This document shows, piece after piece, positions 8,828 through 17,406 of a stretch of 64,000 nt of DNA. The DNA is from Billgrantia saliphila (lineage in GTDB: Bacteria; Pseudomonadota; Gammaproteobacteria; Pseudomonadales; Halomonadaceae): assembly GCF_002930105.1 (NCBI RefSeq), contig NZ_PJRN01000002.1, forward strand, positions 124,001-188,000, written 5' to 3'. The position numbers and the translations under genes are program-made. The notes below the pieces were generated by a model, which was given only the letters and a program-made list of their open reading frames with translations, made no database searches and was not told the DNA's origin. The stretch's first letter is position 1, and every line of letters begins with the position of its first letter.

Positions 8828-9582
8828 CCCTGTACAATGCCGGCTTCATCGCGTCCCCTTCGCTCGCCCCCATCAGCGACCGGCTCCAGCCTGGCGAACT
8901 GCTCGCCATCGTCGGCCCCAACGGTGCCGGCAAGAGTACATTGCTCACGCTGCTATCGGGATACCGCCGCCCGGATCGCGGCAGCGTCTGCCTGGGCGGC
9001 GTGCCGCTGCATTGCTGGGATCCCAGGCAACTTGCGCGCCGCAGGGCCCTGGTGGCGCAGAAGCTCACCCTCGGCTTCGACTGGCCGGTGCGCGATCTGG
9101 TGGCCCTGGGCAGCGATGCCGCACCGGACGAAGTCGAGGCAGCGCTGTCTCTGCTCGACCTGCAACCGCTGGCAGCGCGCGGGGCGCAGCACCTTTCGGG
9201 AGGAGAGACCCAGCGCGTCATGGTGGCCCGGGCGCTCTGTCAATTGGGGCTGGGGAGTATCGCGGGCATGCCGCTGGGCGGCATGCTGTTGCTCGACGAG
9301 CCGACCAGCGCACTGGACATCGGTCAGCAGCAACGGCTGATGCGCCTGCTGCGCCGCCTGGTGGAGGTGCAGCGCATGACCGTCTGCTGCGTGCTGCACG
9401 ATCTCAACCTGGCGGCGCGCTATGCCCACCGGGTCTGGCTGCTGGAGCGCGGCGAGCGCATCGCCGCCGGCACGCCCGAGGCCGTACTCACGCCGGGCTG
9501 CCTGGCCCGCGTCTTCGATGCCGAACTGGACGTCAGCGTATCGCGAACGGATAACGCACCGCTGGTATTGCTGGCTCCCTGA
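8821..9582 (+). CDS. hmuV: Haem ABC transporter ATP-binding protein HmuV
   Basis: The 253-residue ATPase has Walker A GPNGAGKST at 32-40, a signature LSGGETQRVMVARAL, Walker B LLLDEPTSALD and the H-loop CVLHDLNLAARY. The length and the order hmuTUV identify the haem importer ATPase. Its start overlaps the last codons of hmuU. It is the last gene of the operon and is followed within 17 bases by a strong hairpin. Confidence 0.93.
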   Translation: MLTLYNAGFIASPSLAPISDRLQPGELLAIVGPNGAGKSTLLTLLSGYRRPDRGSVCLGGVPLHCWDPRQLARRRALVAQKLTLGFDWPVRDLVALGSDAAPDEVEAALSLLDLQPLAARGAQHLSGGETQRVMVARALCQLGLGSIAGMPLGGMLLLDEPTSALDIGQQQRLMRLLRRLVEVQRMTVCCVLHDLNLAARYAHRVWLLERGERIAAGTPEAVLTPGCLARVFDAELDVSVSRTDNAPLVLLAP

Positions 9583-9598
9583 GCGAAGTGCAGACGGC

Positions 9599-9624
9599 GA
9601 AGCCCCGGCCTTGGCCGGGGCTTC
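9599..9624 (+). terminator. Hairpin ending the haem-uptake operon
   Basis: Ten perfectly complementary bases (GAAGCCCCGG / CCGGGGCTTC) flank a six-base loop, 16 bases after the hmuV stop. There is no long T run after it on the + strand, so efficiency is uncertain. The position between hmuV and the convergent Ntn-hydrolase gene suits a two-way terminator. Confidence 0.65.
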
Positions 9625-9663
9625 GTACTGTCCGCTAGCGCGATACCAGACGCGATCGAGAGG

Positions 9664-10155
9664 CTATGAGAACTGCGCCTCGGCGGGTGTCGTCTCGACG
9701 TCGCGCATCAGCGTCTCGAAAGGCATGCCGGCCCGCGTCGCGGGCGTGACCGACTGCACCTCACCGCCGGTGTCGTGGTCGCGGGTGATGGCGTACCCGA
9801 CCGCTTCGATGGCGCTCTTGCCGTGATCGATAGCGGCCAGCGCCCACTTCCAGCCAGTGCCATAGGCAACCGGGCCGTGAACCGGGATTCGCACCAGCTT
9901 GTTGAACATTTCGAAGACCCCGTCTGGGCCGGCAATGATCATTTCAACACGCGTTACGTGAGGCTTGGCATCCCTTGGTGCCCCGGCATTGAGCCATTCC
10001 ATGACCTCCCACCACTCCTGCTGTTCGCCGGCGAAGGCCACCCACTCACCGCTGTCGAGCTGGAACAGCTTCTGCGCGTGGTTGTAGGTCGAGCCATTGA
10101 CACTAATCAGCGAATCCGTCGCGAGAGTCGTTCCATCCCATACAATTGTGGTCAT
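9664..10155 (-). CDS. Proteasome-fold (HslV-like) Ntn hydrolase, stand-alone
   Basis: The 163-residue protein begins MTTIVWDGTTLATDS. After Met removal it has an N-terminal Thr-Thr-Ile-Val, then an Asp (TDS, residue 13 of the mature form) and a Lys (AQKLF, residue 28). This reproduces the Thr1/Asp/Lys pattern of HslV and proteasome beta subunits. A GEQQEWWEVMEWL helix and a GTGWKWALAAIDHGKSAIEAVGYAI segment follow, where proteasome-fold proteins have a conserved Gly-rich helix. Similar small proteins are known in phage genomes, but no phage genes surround this one and no HslU-type ATPase is present. The start is supported by GAGGT upstream; a longer frame to 10197 lacks a signal. The substrate is unknown. 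Confidence 0.75.
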   Translation of the reverse strand: MTTIVWDGTTLATDSLISVNGSTYNHAQKLFQLDSGEWVAFAGEQQEWWEVMEWLNAGAPRDAKPHVTRVEMIIAGPDGVFEMFNKLVRIPVHGPVAYGTGWKWALAAIDHGKSAIEAVGYAITRDHDTGGEVQSVTPATRAGMPFETLMRDVETTPAEAQFS

Positions 10156-10321
10156 GTGGGCACCTCGGTATTGATAGTGCGCGGGCTTCAACGTCAATTC
10201 ACGAAGCCCCTTGCGTCAAGCGCAGGGTAATGAACAAAAACGCAAGAAATCGATACATAGCGTAACGCTTTCGCTGGGTGTCAAAAGGCTCGACAGAGCG
10301 AATCCGTGACGCTAAATCGAG

Positions 10322-11422
10322 CTATCGGGAGGATTCCCGGCGCACCTTTTCCAGCCCCGTTTGGGAGATGAGATTTTGCTCGAAGGCATGCTCGGCCATG
10401 GCGACGCTGTCTTCGGCCAGCATCAGATCGCAGCCGGTATGGCGGATCTCGTCGCGCAGTCGGTCGATGGCGCGCTCACGATCAGGCTTGCGCTCGACCC
10501 GCCGTATATAGACCGCGCGGACCCGCTCGGGGAATTCATGCACGATTCGCGTATAAACCTCGGGATCGTGCTGGCCGCTGTCCCCGATCAGCACGCAGGG
10601 CAGATCGTCGCGCATCGACAGCATGTGCAGGATCATGTCGTACTTGTGATCCTCGGCACGGCGCGGCCATGGCTTGCGCCAGGAGATGCCCCACTCGCGC
10701 AGGAACAGGATCGGCCCGACGGGGATGCGGTTGAGCTGAAAGAACTCCTCGAGCATTTCGTAGATGCTCCAGGGCCCGCGGGACACATAAAGGATCGGCC
10801 GTTTGGCATGCCCGCTCGCCCCCGCGTGCAGCGCCTGGTACAACGCCGCCGCGCCGGGAAAGGCCATGCGCTGGTGCGCCTGCTTGACGAACAGGCGGTG
10901 CAACATGCGCAGCTTGTTGGCCACCCCGGTATACATCACCGTGTCGTCGATATCACTGATCACCAGCAGATCGGCATCCGCCGGCGGTATGTAGACCTCG
11001 GCGAAGGAGTGGACCGGCTTCGCCTCGGGTAGCACCACGTGCAGCTCGGCATGGTGCCAGGCGGTATCCGCCGGCAGCGGACGCTCGAGGGGAAGATGCA
11101 CGTCGAAGTAACCGTCGCGGTCGGTGGTCACGGTCGTGACGTTCTCGCCCAGGCTCACTTCCACATCCACTTCAGGCAGCCCGCGACGGATGATTCGTCG
11201 GAGTAAATCCGCCAAATCGCGCAGGACACCGTAGCGGGGAATGCGATCGCTCAGCGCCGTCTGGCGAAAGACCCGGCCCATCAGGAACACTTCGCTACGC
11301 GAGCCATAGCCGCGGTACGGGTGCACGAAACAACCGCCGCGTCCACGATCGCCCCACATGGGCCGTGCCGCGATGCGCAGCAGACGTCGCAGGAAGCCCC
11401 CGGCTCGACGCCGACCTACCAT
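10322..11422 (-). CDS. App1-family phosphatidate phosphatase-like protein (DUF2183)
   Basis: The 366-residue protein has the HAD-like motif SDIDDT at 156-161, a conserved ILYVSRGPWSIYEMLEEF block, a basic FLREWG...HKYDMI segment and CVLIGDSGQHDPEVY. Together these define the App1/DUF2183 family (yeast App1 is a Mg-dependent phosphatidate phosphatase). The N-terminal ~150 residues hold the family's beta-rich domain (VEVSLGENVTTVTTDRDGYFDVHLPL). No membrane segment is obvious. It is expressed away from cysN, with a possible terminator in between. The substrate in bacteria is not established. Confidence 0.85.
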   Translation of the reverse strand: MVGRRRAGGFLRRLLRIAARPMWGDRGRGGCFVHPYRGYGSRSEVFLMGRVFRQTALSDRIPRYGVLRDLADLLRRIIRRGLPEVDVEVSLGENVTTVTTDRDGYFDVHLPLERPLPADTAWHHAELHVVLPEAKPVHSFAEVYIPPADADLLVISDIDDTVMYTGVANKLRMLHRLFVKQAHQRMAFPGAAALYQALHAGASGHAKRPILYVSRGPWSIYEMLEEFFQLNRIPVGPILFLREWGISWRKPWPRRAEDHKYDMILHMLSMRDDLPCVLIGDSGQHDPEVYTRIVHEFPERVRAVYIRRVERKPDRERAIDRLRDEIRHTGCDLMLAEDSVAMAEHAFEQNLISQTGLEKVRRESSR

Positions 11423-11506
11423 TGGCCGCCTCGCCCGGCGCCCCGTGATCCGTGAAGGCTCGGTCTTTCTTGGCGTGGGTCCATAGCGTCCTCCCTGACA
11501 CTCGAC

Positions 11507-11532
11507 GTGACCCGGCCCAATGACCGGGTCAC
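11507..11532. terminator. Inverted repeat between cysN and the App1-like gene
   Basis: Nine-base perfect arms, GTGACCCGG and CCGGGTCAC, flank an eight-base loop. It lies 68 bases beyond the cysN stop in the direction of transcription and 85 bases before the App1-like start. There is no T run, so it may instead be an operator. Confidence 0.45.
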
Positions 11533-11599
11533 CTACAGTGTGGAGGATCGGGAGACGAGATCAACCGTTAGAAAGAGACGCTTCGTTAACCTGCATCTT

Positions 11600-13042
11600 T
11601 CAGTGCTTGAGCAGCTCGCGCACATCCCTGGCTTCCCAATGGGGGAAGTGGCGACGAATCAACGCGTTCAGCTCGATCTCGAAAGCCGCCCAGTCGACCT
11701 CGCTCCGAGCAGGCTGCCCCGCCTCGGCGGCCGCACGGATCATCCCCGCGCCCACGGTGACGTTGGAAAGCCGGTCGATGATGATGAAGCTGCCGGTACC
11801 GGGGCTCTGCTCGTAGGGGTCGAGCGGCACCTCGGCGGTCAGCTCGACCCGGCAACGGGCGATGGCGTTGAGCTCGAGGCGCTCGGCGGCATGCCGCTCC
11901 AGCGTGTTGACATCTACCTGATGCTGGATGGCACTCACCTGCCCCGCCACCGAGCGACCCGCCAGGCGAATGTCGTACTGTCGTCCCGGCAGCAGCGGCT
12001 GCTCGTGCATCCAGACGATGTCGGCGTCGAAGGCGTTGGCGAGCGCCACCTCGGCATCCTCGGCCACGATCCAGTCACCGCGAGAGATGTCGATCTCGTC
12101 CTCCAGCGTGACGGTCACCGCCTGGCCGGGCCAGGCCGCCTCCAGGTCGCCGTCATAGGTCACCACACGTTCGACACGACTGGTCTTGCCCGATGGCAGC
12201 GCCTTAACGACCAGGCCGGGGCGCAGCACGCCGGCCTCCAGCGTGCCGGCATAGCCGCGGAAGTCGAGATTGGGCCGGTTGACGTACTGCACCGGAAAGC
12301 GCAGGTCCACCAGGTTGCGATCACGGGTGACCTCCACCGTTTCCAGCAGCTCGAGCAGCGCCGGTCCGGCCTCGTTACCGTGGCGATACCATGGCGTCCG
12401 GTCGCTGCGGTTGACCACGTTGTCACCCTCCAGCGCCGAGATCGGCACGAAGTGCAGGTCTCGCACCGAGAGCTGCTCGGCAAAGCGACGGTAGTCGGCG
12501 ACGATTTCGTCGAAACGCGCCTGCGAAAAGTCCACCAGGTCCATCTTGTTGACCGCGATGACCAGGTGCTTGATGCCCAACAAATCGGCAATGAAGCTGT
12601 GCCGGCGGGTCTGGGTCTGCACGCCGTAACGCGCGTCGATCAGAATGATCGCCAGGTTGGCGGTGGAGGCCCCGGTGGCCATGTTGCGGGTGTACTGCTC
12701 ATGGCCCGGAGTGTCGGCAATGATGAACTTGCGCTTGTCGGTGGAGAAAAAACGGTAGGCAACGTCGATGGTGATGCCCTGCTCGCGCTCCGACTGCAGC
12801 CCATCCACCAGCAGCGCCAGATCCACGGCGTCGCCGGTGGTACCGCTCTTCTTCGAGTCACGCGTTATCGCCGCCAGGTGATCGTCGAAGATCATCTTGG
12901 AGTCGTGCAGCAGCCTTCCGATCAGGGTCGACTTGCCGTCGTCCACGCTGCCGCAGGTGATGAAGCGCAGCAGGTCCTTGTTCTCGTGCTCGTGCAGGTA
13001 CTGCTCGATGTTGTCGGCGATCAGTGTCGATTGATGTGCCAT
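11600..13042 (-). CDS. cysN: Sulfate adenylyltransferase subunit 1 (GTPase), CysN
   Basis: The 480-residue EF-Tu-like GTPase drives APS synthesis by CysD. The P-loop GSVDDGKST is at 31-39; [11 protein letters not shown] and NKMD complete the G motifs; beta-barrel domains follow. The length (~475) fits CysN alone, with no fused APS kinase (CysC) domain; the ORF ends after the second barrel. It overlaps cysD by one base (TGATG). Its role is assimilation of sulfate to APS. Confidence 0.96.
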   Translation of the reverse strand: MAHQSTLIADNIEQYLHEHENKDLLRFITCGSVDDGKSTLIGRLLHDSKMIFDDHLAAITRDSKKSGTTGDAVDLALLVDGLQSEREQGITIDVAYRFFSTDKRKFIIADTPGHEQYTRNMATGASTANLAIILIDARYGVQTQTRRHSFIADLLGIKHLVIAVNKMDLVDFSQARFDEIVADYRRFAEQLSVRDLHFVPISALEGDNVVNRSDRTPWYRHGNEAGPALLELLETVEVTRDRNLVDLRFPVQYVNRPNLDFRGYAGTLEAGVLRPGLVVKALPSGKTSRVERVVTYDGDLEAAWPGQAVTVTLEDEIDISRGDWIVAEDAEVALANAFDADIVWMHEQPLLPGRQYDIRLAGRSVAGQVSAIQHQVDVNTLERHAAERLELNAIARCRVELTAEVPLDPYEQSPGTGSFIIIDRLSNVTVGAGMIRAAAEAGQPARSEVDWAAFEIELNALIRRHFPHWEARDVRELLKH

Positions 13043-14013
13043 CAGAAATAGCCCTCACGCTTTTTCTTTTCCATCGAGCCCGCCTGGTCGTGGTCGATGG
13101 CGCGGCCACTGCGCTCGCTGGTACGGGTGAGCAGCATTTCCTGGATGATCTCCGGCAGCGTGTCCGCCTTCGATTCCACCGCGCCGGTCAGCGGGTAGCA
13201 GCCCAGGGTGCGGAAGCGTACCCACTTCTCCTGCGGCACTTCGCCGGGCTCGAGCGGCAGGCGCTCGTCGTCGACCATGACCAGCATGCCGTCGCGCTCG
13301 ACCACCGGGCGCGGAGCGGCATAGTAGAGCGGCACGATGGGAATCCGCTCGAGGTGGATGTACTGCCAGATATCGAGCTCGGTCCAGTTGGAGAGCGGGA
13401 AGGCACGAATCGATTCGCCCTTGTTGACCCGCGCGTTGTACAGATTCCACAGTTCGGGACGCTGGTTCTTGGGGTCCCAGCGATGGTATCTGTCGCGAAA
13501 CGAGAACACGCGCTCCTTGGCGCGGCTGGCCTCCTCGTCGCGACGGGCGCCGCCGAAGGCGGCATCGAAGCCGTACTTGTCCAGCGCCTGCTTGAGCGCT
13601 TGGGTCTTCATCACGTCGGTGTAGCCGCTGGAGCCGTGATCGAACGGGTTGATGCCAGCAGCACGACCCTCCTCGTTGATGTACTCGATCAACTCCATGC
13701 CGGACTCGGCCGCCATGCGATCGCGGAAGGCGATCATCTCGCGGAACTTCCAGGTGGTGTTGATGTGCATCAGCGGAAACGGCGGCGGCCCGGGATAGAA
13801 AGCCTTGCGCGCCAAGTGCAGCATCACCGAGGAGTCCTTGCCGATCGAGTAGAGCATCACCGGGTTACGGAATTCGGCCGCCACCTCGCGGATGATGTGG
13901 ATCGACTCGGCCTCAAGCTGCTGGAGGTGGGTCAGGCGGCGATGGGGCAGGGATGCCGACTTGCCGGCGATCTCGTCGGCCGGCTTCTTCTCGGGAGCAT
14001 GGAGACTGGTCAT
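13042..14013 (-). CDS. cysD: Sulfate adenylyltransferase subunit 2, CysD
   Basis: The 323-residue catalytic subunit catalyses ATP + sulfate to APS + PPi. The PP-loop-type motif [21 protein letters not shown] and [12 protein letters not shown] are diagnostic, and the C-terminal [27 protein letters not shown] tail is canonical. The start gives about 20 extra residues before the usual start region, so translation might begin slightly downstream. The 119 bases upstream are markedly AT-rich, as expected for a CysB-regulated promoter, but no site is assigned. Confidence 0.96.
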   Translation of the reverse strand: MTSLHAPEKKPADEIAGKSASLPHRRLTHLQQLEAESIHIIREVAAEFRNPVMLYSIGKDSSVMLHLARKAFYPGPPPFPLMHINTTWKFREMIAFRDRMAAESGMELIEYINEEGRAAGINPFDHGSSGYTDVMKTQALKQALDKYGFDAAFGGARRDEEASRAKERVFSFRDRYHRWDPKNQRPELWNLYNARVNKGESIRAFPLSNWTELDIWQYIHLERIPIVPLYYAAPRPVVERDGMLVMVDDERLPLEPGEVPQEKWVRFRTLGCYPLTGAVESKADTLPEIIQEMLLTRTSERSGRAIDHDQAGSMEKKKREGYF

Positions 14014-14132
14014 CGGCCCGGGTACCTCGCATGACGATGGGCAAAGGGAATCATGCGAGACAGGGTAACGTCAGGCCGGAAATAACGTAAAAGAATGATT
14101 ACCTATCTTTTTAGCTCAAAAAAGAATATTCG

Positions 14133-14870
14133 CTAGAGATCGACCCGCTCCACCCAAGTGAGCCATTCGTCAGCCTGCAGATCCACGATCCGGTAACCGG
14201 GGCGCGAAGCCTCGTCGACAGCAAAGTCCTCGGCGCCGGGCAGGAACTGGTCGGTGGTGGAGGGGCAGCCATAGATCGCCACTTCGCCGTCGGGCAGCGC
14301 CTGGCGAGCGTGGAACGCCTGATGGATATGACCGCACAGGATCAGCTTCAGTTGAGGAAATGGTGCCAGGGTCTGCCACAGCGCGTCGCGATCCTTAAGC
14401 CCGATCCGATCCAGCCAGGCCGACCCGACGACAACGGGCGGGTGATGCATCGCCAGCAATGTCGGTCGCTCATCCTCGCCCAGGCGCTCGGCGAGCCGCG
14501 CCAGGCGCTCCTCGCCCAGCTCGCCGTGGGCCTGGCCCTTGACGCCGGTATCGGCGATCAACAAGCGCCAGCGGTCGAGATCGATCTCCTCGTGAACAGC
14601 GTGCACGTCCGCCATCAGCGAGGGCTGATCGTGATTGCCTCCCAGCCAAAACCAGGGGCACTCCAGCCGCGACAACGCCTGCTCGGCCAATTCATAGGAC
14701 CCCGCCGTCTCGTCCTGGCTGACGTCACCGGTCACCAATACGACGTCCGGACGCTCGCCACGCACGGCCTCGACAACGGCCTCGAGCTGGCGCAGGGGAA
14801 AACCGGCACGTGAACGGGCCCAGGGATCGGCGTGCAGATGACAGTCGCTGATCTGGACCAGGCGCATCAT
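14133..14870 (-). CDS. cpdA: 3',5'-cyclic-AMP phosphodiesterase CpdA (class III)
   Basis: The 245-residue metallophosphoesterase carries the full motif series: ISDCHLH, VTGDVSQD, GGNHDQP, AMHHPP and CGHIHQAFH, which bind the two metals. Size and neighbours (nudF-yqiB-cpdA order, as in E. coli) identify the class III cAMP phosphodiesterase. The start is one of two consecutive ATGs (14870 or 14867) overlapping the stop of the upstream DUF1249 gene; a longer frame to 14927 would lie inside that gene. Confidence 0.9.
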   Translation of the reverse strand: MMRLVQISDCHLHADPWARSRAGFPLRQLEAVVEAVRGERPDVVLVTGDVSQDETAGSYELAEQALSRLECPWFWLGGNHDQPSLMADVHAVHEEIDLDRWRLLIADTGVKGQAHGELGEERLARLAERLGEDERPTLLAMHHPPVVVGSAWLDRIGLKDRDALWQTLAPFPQLKLILCGHIHQAFHARQALPDGEVAIYGCPSTTDQFLPGAEDFAVDEASRPGYRIVDLQADEWLTWVERVDL

Positions 14871-15316
14871 CCCGGCAGTTCCGTCACGCTGGTCGGGTGG
14901 CCGTGGGCCAGGCCATGGGCCAGCCACTCGCCGAGAAAGCGGTTGAGCTGCAGCTTCTCGTCGGGCTGGAACATGCGCACGTTGGGATAGCGATAGCGGC
15001 CGTTGAAATGGCGCTCGCGCTGGAAATCGGTGACCTCGGCCATGCGCACGTCGTGATAGAGGTGCACGCGCATGCGCGGCGGTTCGATGACCGCATCCAT
15101 GAGGCCGCTCTGGCTCACCCGAGCGATAGTGGTATAAGGCGCCTGCTCAAGCACCGACAGCCAAAGAGTACCGAAGCGGCCACGCTTGCCGCTCAGCTCG
15201 AGCTCGAGCGTCTCGCCCTCGCCGAGATCGCCCAGCAGGCGCGTCAGACGCAGGTAGTTGGCGCTGCATTCGCCCTGCAGGCTCTTCAGATCGGTGACAT
15301 AGGCGGTTCTCGCCAC
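14867..15316 (-). CDS. yqiB: DUF1249 family protein, YqiB-like
   Basis: The 149-residue protein has the YqiB pattern: YVTDLKSLQGECSANYLRL at the N-terminus, LSVLEQAPYTT in the middle and MRVHLYHDVRMAEVTDFQRERHFNGRYRYPN, ending in LNRFLGEWLAHGL. The biochemical function is unknown. It lies between nudF (one-base gap) and cpdA (four-base overlap), as in enterics, so it is translated from the same message. Confidence 0.9.
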   Translation of the reverse strand: MARTAYVTDLKSLQGECSANYLRLTRLLGDLGEGETLELELSGKRGRFGTLWLSVLEQAPYTTIARVSQSGLMDAVIEPPRMRVHLYHDVRMAEVTDFQRERHFNGRYRYPNVRMFQPDEKLQLNRFLGEWLAHGLAHGHPTSVTELPG

Positions 15317-15317
15317 G

Positions 15318-15962
15318 CTACCCCCTTGCTCGTAAAGATGCTCGTTCGCCTGCCAGCCAGTAGAAGGCGATCAGACACATGGCATTGTCGAGTCGACCCG
15401 CCTGCAAGAGTTCCCAGGCGCGATTAAACGGTAGCACGTGGACACGGATGTCTTCATGTTCTTCCTCCAACCCGTGCACGCCGCCCAGTCCATCGCAGTC
15501 GACCAGAGCACAGAACAGCGTGACCCGCTCGTCGCAGGCACCGGGGCTGGGATAGTAGGTGTGCAGTTCGATCAGCTCGTTGACCTCGCAGTTGGCCTCC
15601 TCCAGCGCCTCGCGCCGCGCCACCTCGGCCGCATTCTCACCGGTCTCGACCAGGCCGGCCACGACTTCGAGCTTCCACGGCGAAACGGGATCGTCCATGG
15701 CACCGGCCCGGATCTGCTCCACCAGCACCACGGCGTCGCGCTCGGGGTCGTACAGCAGCACCCCCACGGCATCGTGGCGATGGTGCACCTCGCGCACGAC
15801 TTCATCGCTCCAGCCGCCCTCGAAGAGCCGATGGCGCAGATGTACCTCATCCAGGCGGAAAAAGCCCTGATGCAGGCAGCGACGCTCGATCAGCTCGGCG
15901 TCGCTGCTGTTGAACGAGGGAAGGCGGTCGACATTTCGTCCATGGTCACGGTTGTCGGTCAT
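15318..15962 (-). CDS. nudF: ADP-ribose pyrophosphatase NudF
   Basis: The 214-residue Nudix hydrolase has a complete Nudix box, GLVETGENAAEVARREALEEANCEV (GX5EX7REUXEEXGU with Ala-Asn in place of the usual xG). It is preceded by the RAGAMDDPVSPWKLEVVAG strand typical of ADP-ribose pyrophosphatases. It cleaves ADP-ribose to AMP and ribose-5-phosphate. It is first in the nudF-yqiB-cpdA operon. Confidence 0.92.
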   Translation of the reverse strand: MTDNRDHGRNVDRLPSFNSSDAELIERRCLHQGFFRLDEVHLRHRLFEGGWSDEVVREVHHRHDAVGVLLYDPERDAVVLVEQIRAGAMDDPVSPWKLEVVAGLVETGENAAEVARREALEEANCEVNELIELHTYYPSPGACDERVTLFCALVDCDGLGGVHGLEEEHEDIRVHVLPFNRAWELLQAGRLDNAMCLIAFYWLAGERASLRARG

Positions 15963-16042
15963 GCGATTCTCCGAATCGACGAATGGCGACCATTATCATG
16001 ACCCCGGGCGGGTATGCCAACCGCCGCAGTGACGGGCGTGGC

Positions 16043-16678
16043 TCAGAGCCGCGACTGCAGGCGGCGAGCCTGCTCGCGCAGGGCCTCGTCGGAAGCCTGG
16101 CGATCCTCGCGTGCCGTGCCTTCCACGGCACGACGCGCGTGCTCGCGAGCCTCATCCAGGCGTCCCTCGTCCTCGAGGAAAGCCGCATAATAGTAATTCA
16201 CGTCGATGCCGTCGGGGCGGATCTCCAGCGCTCGCTGAAACATGCGCTCGGCGGTATCGCTGTTGCCGAAGCCGAGCGGGCGGCCCGGGGCACGGTCATA
16301 GAGCGCCCCCAGCGTGACGTAGGCCGAGCCGTTGCCGCCCTGCGGGTCGAGCTCGATGGCCTGCTCCAGCGCCTTGCGCGCGCTGCGGGCACTGCTGAGC
16401 GCCCCCAGGCCGCTGCGCTCCCGCGCATGAGAGGCCTCGATGATGCCGTACCAGACCAGTGGCTGAGCCTCACCTGCGTTGGCCTCCGCCACACTCTCGG
16501 CCTCGTCGGACAGCGATTTCAGCGCGGCGCGGCGCTCGCCCTCGGCTTGCTGCGTGTTGATCTGTTCCCAGCGCTGCTTGAGCGACTCCACCTCGCTCTC
16601 CCATGCCAAAGCTCCGGCAAACGGGGCGAGCAGTAGACCGGCACCCAGGGCGGCACCGATGAGCTGACGTCGTAGCAT
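16043..16678 (-). CDS. Periplasmic TPR-type protein
   Basis: The 211-residue protein has a signal peptide (MLRRQLIGAALGAGLLLAPF to ALA) and helical repeats. One TPR-like unit is SARKALEQAIELDPQGGNGSAYVTLGALYDR; a second is DTAERMFQRALEIRPDGIDVNYYYAAFLEDEG. The PGRPLGFGNSDTAERMF...GIDVNYYYA pattern resembles the TRAP transporter TatT component family, but no TRAP genes are nearby. The ATG at 16678 is supported by AAGGAG 7 bases upstream. It is probably a periplasmic scaffold; the function is unknown. Confidence 0.8.
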   Translation of the reverse strand: MLRRQLIGAALGAGLLLAPFAGALAWESEVESLKQRWEQINTQQAEGERRAALKSLSDEAESVAEANAGEAQPLVWYGIIEASHARERSGLGALSSARSARKALEQAIELDPQGGNGSAYVTLGALYDRAPGRPLGFGNSDTAERMFQRALEIRPDGIDVNYYYAAFLEDEGRLDEAREHARRAVEGTAREDRQASDEALREQARRLQSRL

Positions 16679-16857
16679 GTCCAGACTCCTTCCTTATCCA
16701 TCGAGGATTGTTCTTGGGGTACGGCACTGCCGCACTCAAAATGTAACGAACGTTTGAATGATACGCCAGTTCTCTTCACCCCGCCTGGCTCCACAACAGG
16801 GAATGACGTATGTTGCCTCTCTTGTCGTCACCGCGACCGAAGGAGGATAGAAACGGC

Positions 16858-17406
16858 ATGAAAGGCCGCAACATGACGCGCTGGCGCGACCCGGCCAAGG
16901 ATCCGCGCCAGGAGCCGAAGAGCAACCTGATCACGGCCGAGGGCGCCGAGCGCCTGCGCGGCATCCTCGATCACCTGTCGCGGATCAAGCGCCCCGCCCT
17001 ATCGGCCAAGGTCGGCGAAGCCGCCGCGCTGGGCGATCGCAGCGAGAACGCCGACTACACCTACAACAAGAAAGAGCTCAATCGGGTCATCGCGCGCATC
17101 CGCTACCTGACCAAGCGGCTCGACGAATTGCAGGTGGTGGATCGCCTCCCGGCGGATACCGGTCGGGTCTATTTCGGCGCCTTCGTCACGCTGGAGGACG
17201 AGGACGGCGAGGAGATGAAGATACGTATCGTGGGCCATGACGAGACCGATACGGCCAAGCGCTGGATCAGCGTCGACGCTCCGCTGGCCAAGGCCTTGCT
17301 GGGCAAGTCCCTGGACGACGAGTTCACCGTGGCGGCACCGGCCGGCAACACCACCTACGTGATCACCGAGATCGGCTACCGCGACCCGGCCAGGCAGGCC
17401 CGATAG
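16858..17406 (+). CDS. greB: Transcription elongation factor GreB
   Basis: The 182-residue protein reactivates backtracked RNA polymerase by stimulating transcript cleavage. It has the GreB-type start (MTRWRDP...KSNLITAEGAERLR), the N-terminal coiled coil with GDRSENADYTYNKKELNRVIARIRYL (acidic tip residues present) and the C-terminal FKBP-like domain. I start at 16858, after AAGGAGG; initiation at the MTRWRD Met (16873) is also possible. The last 31 bases overlap the convergent rsmC gene. Confidence 0.92.
   Translation: MKGRNMTRWRDPAKDPRQEPKSNLITAEGAERLRGILDHLSRIKRPALSAKVGEAAALGDRSENADYTYNKKELNRVIARIRYLTKRLDELQVVDRLPADTGRVYFGAFVTLEDEDGEEMKIRIVGHDETDTAKRWISVDAPLAKALLGKSLDDEFTVAAPAGNTTYVITEIGYRDPARQAR

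Noticed and set aside
11507..13051. Long plus-strand frame opposite cysN
   Set aside because: cysN on the minus strand has all GTPase motifs; the plus frame has none.
13024..14034. 336-codon plus-strand frame opposite cysD
   Set aside because: Shadow of cysD; composition is typical of antisense reading and no start signal is present.
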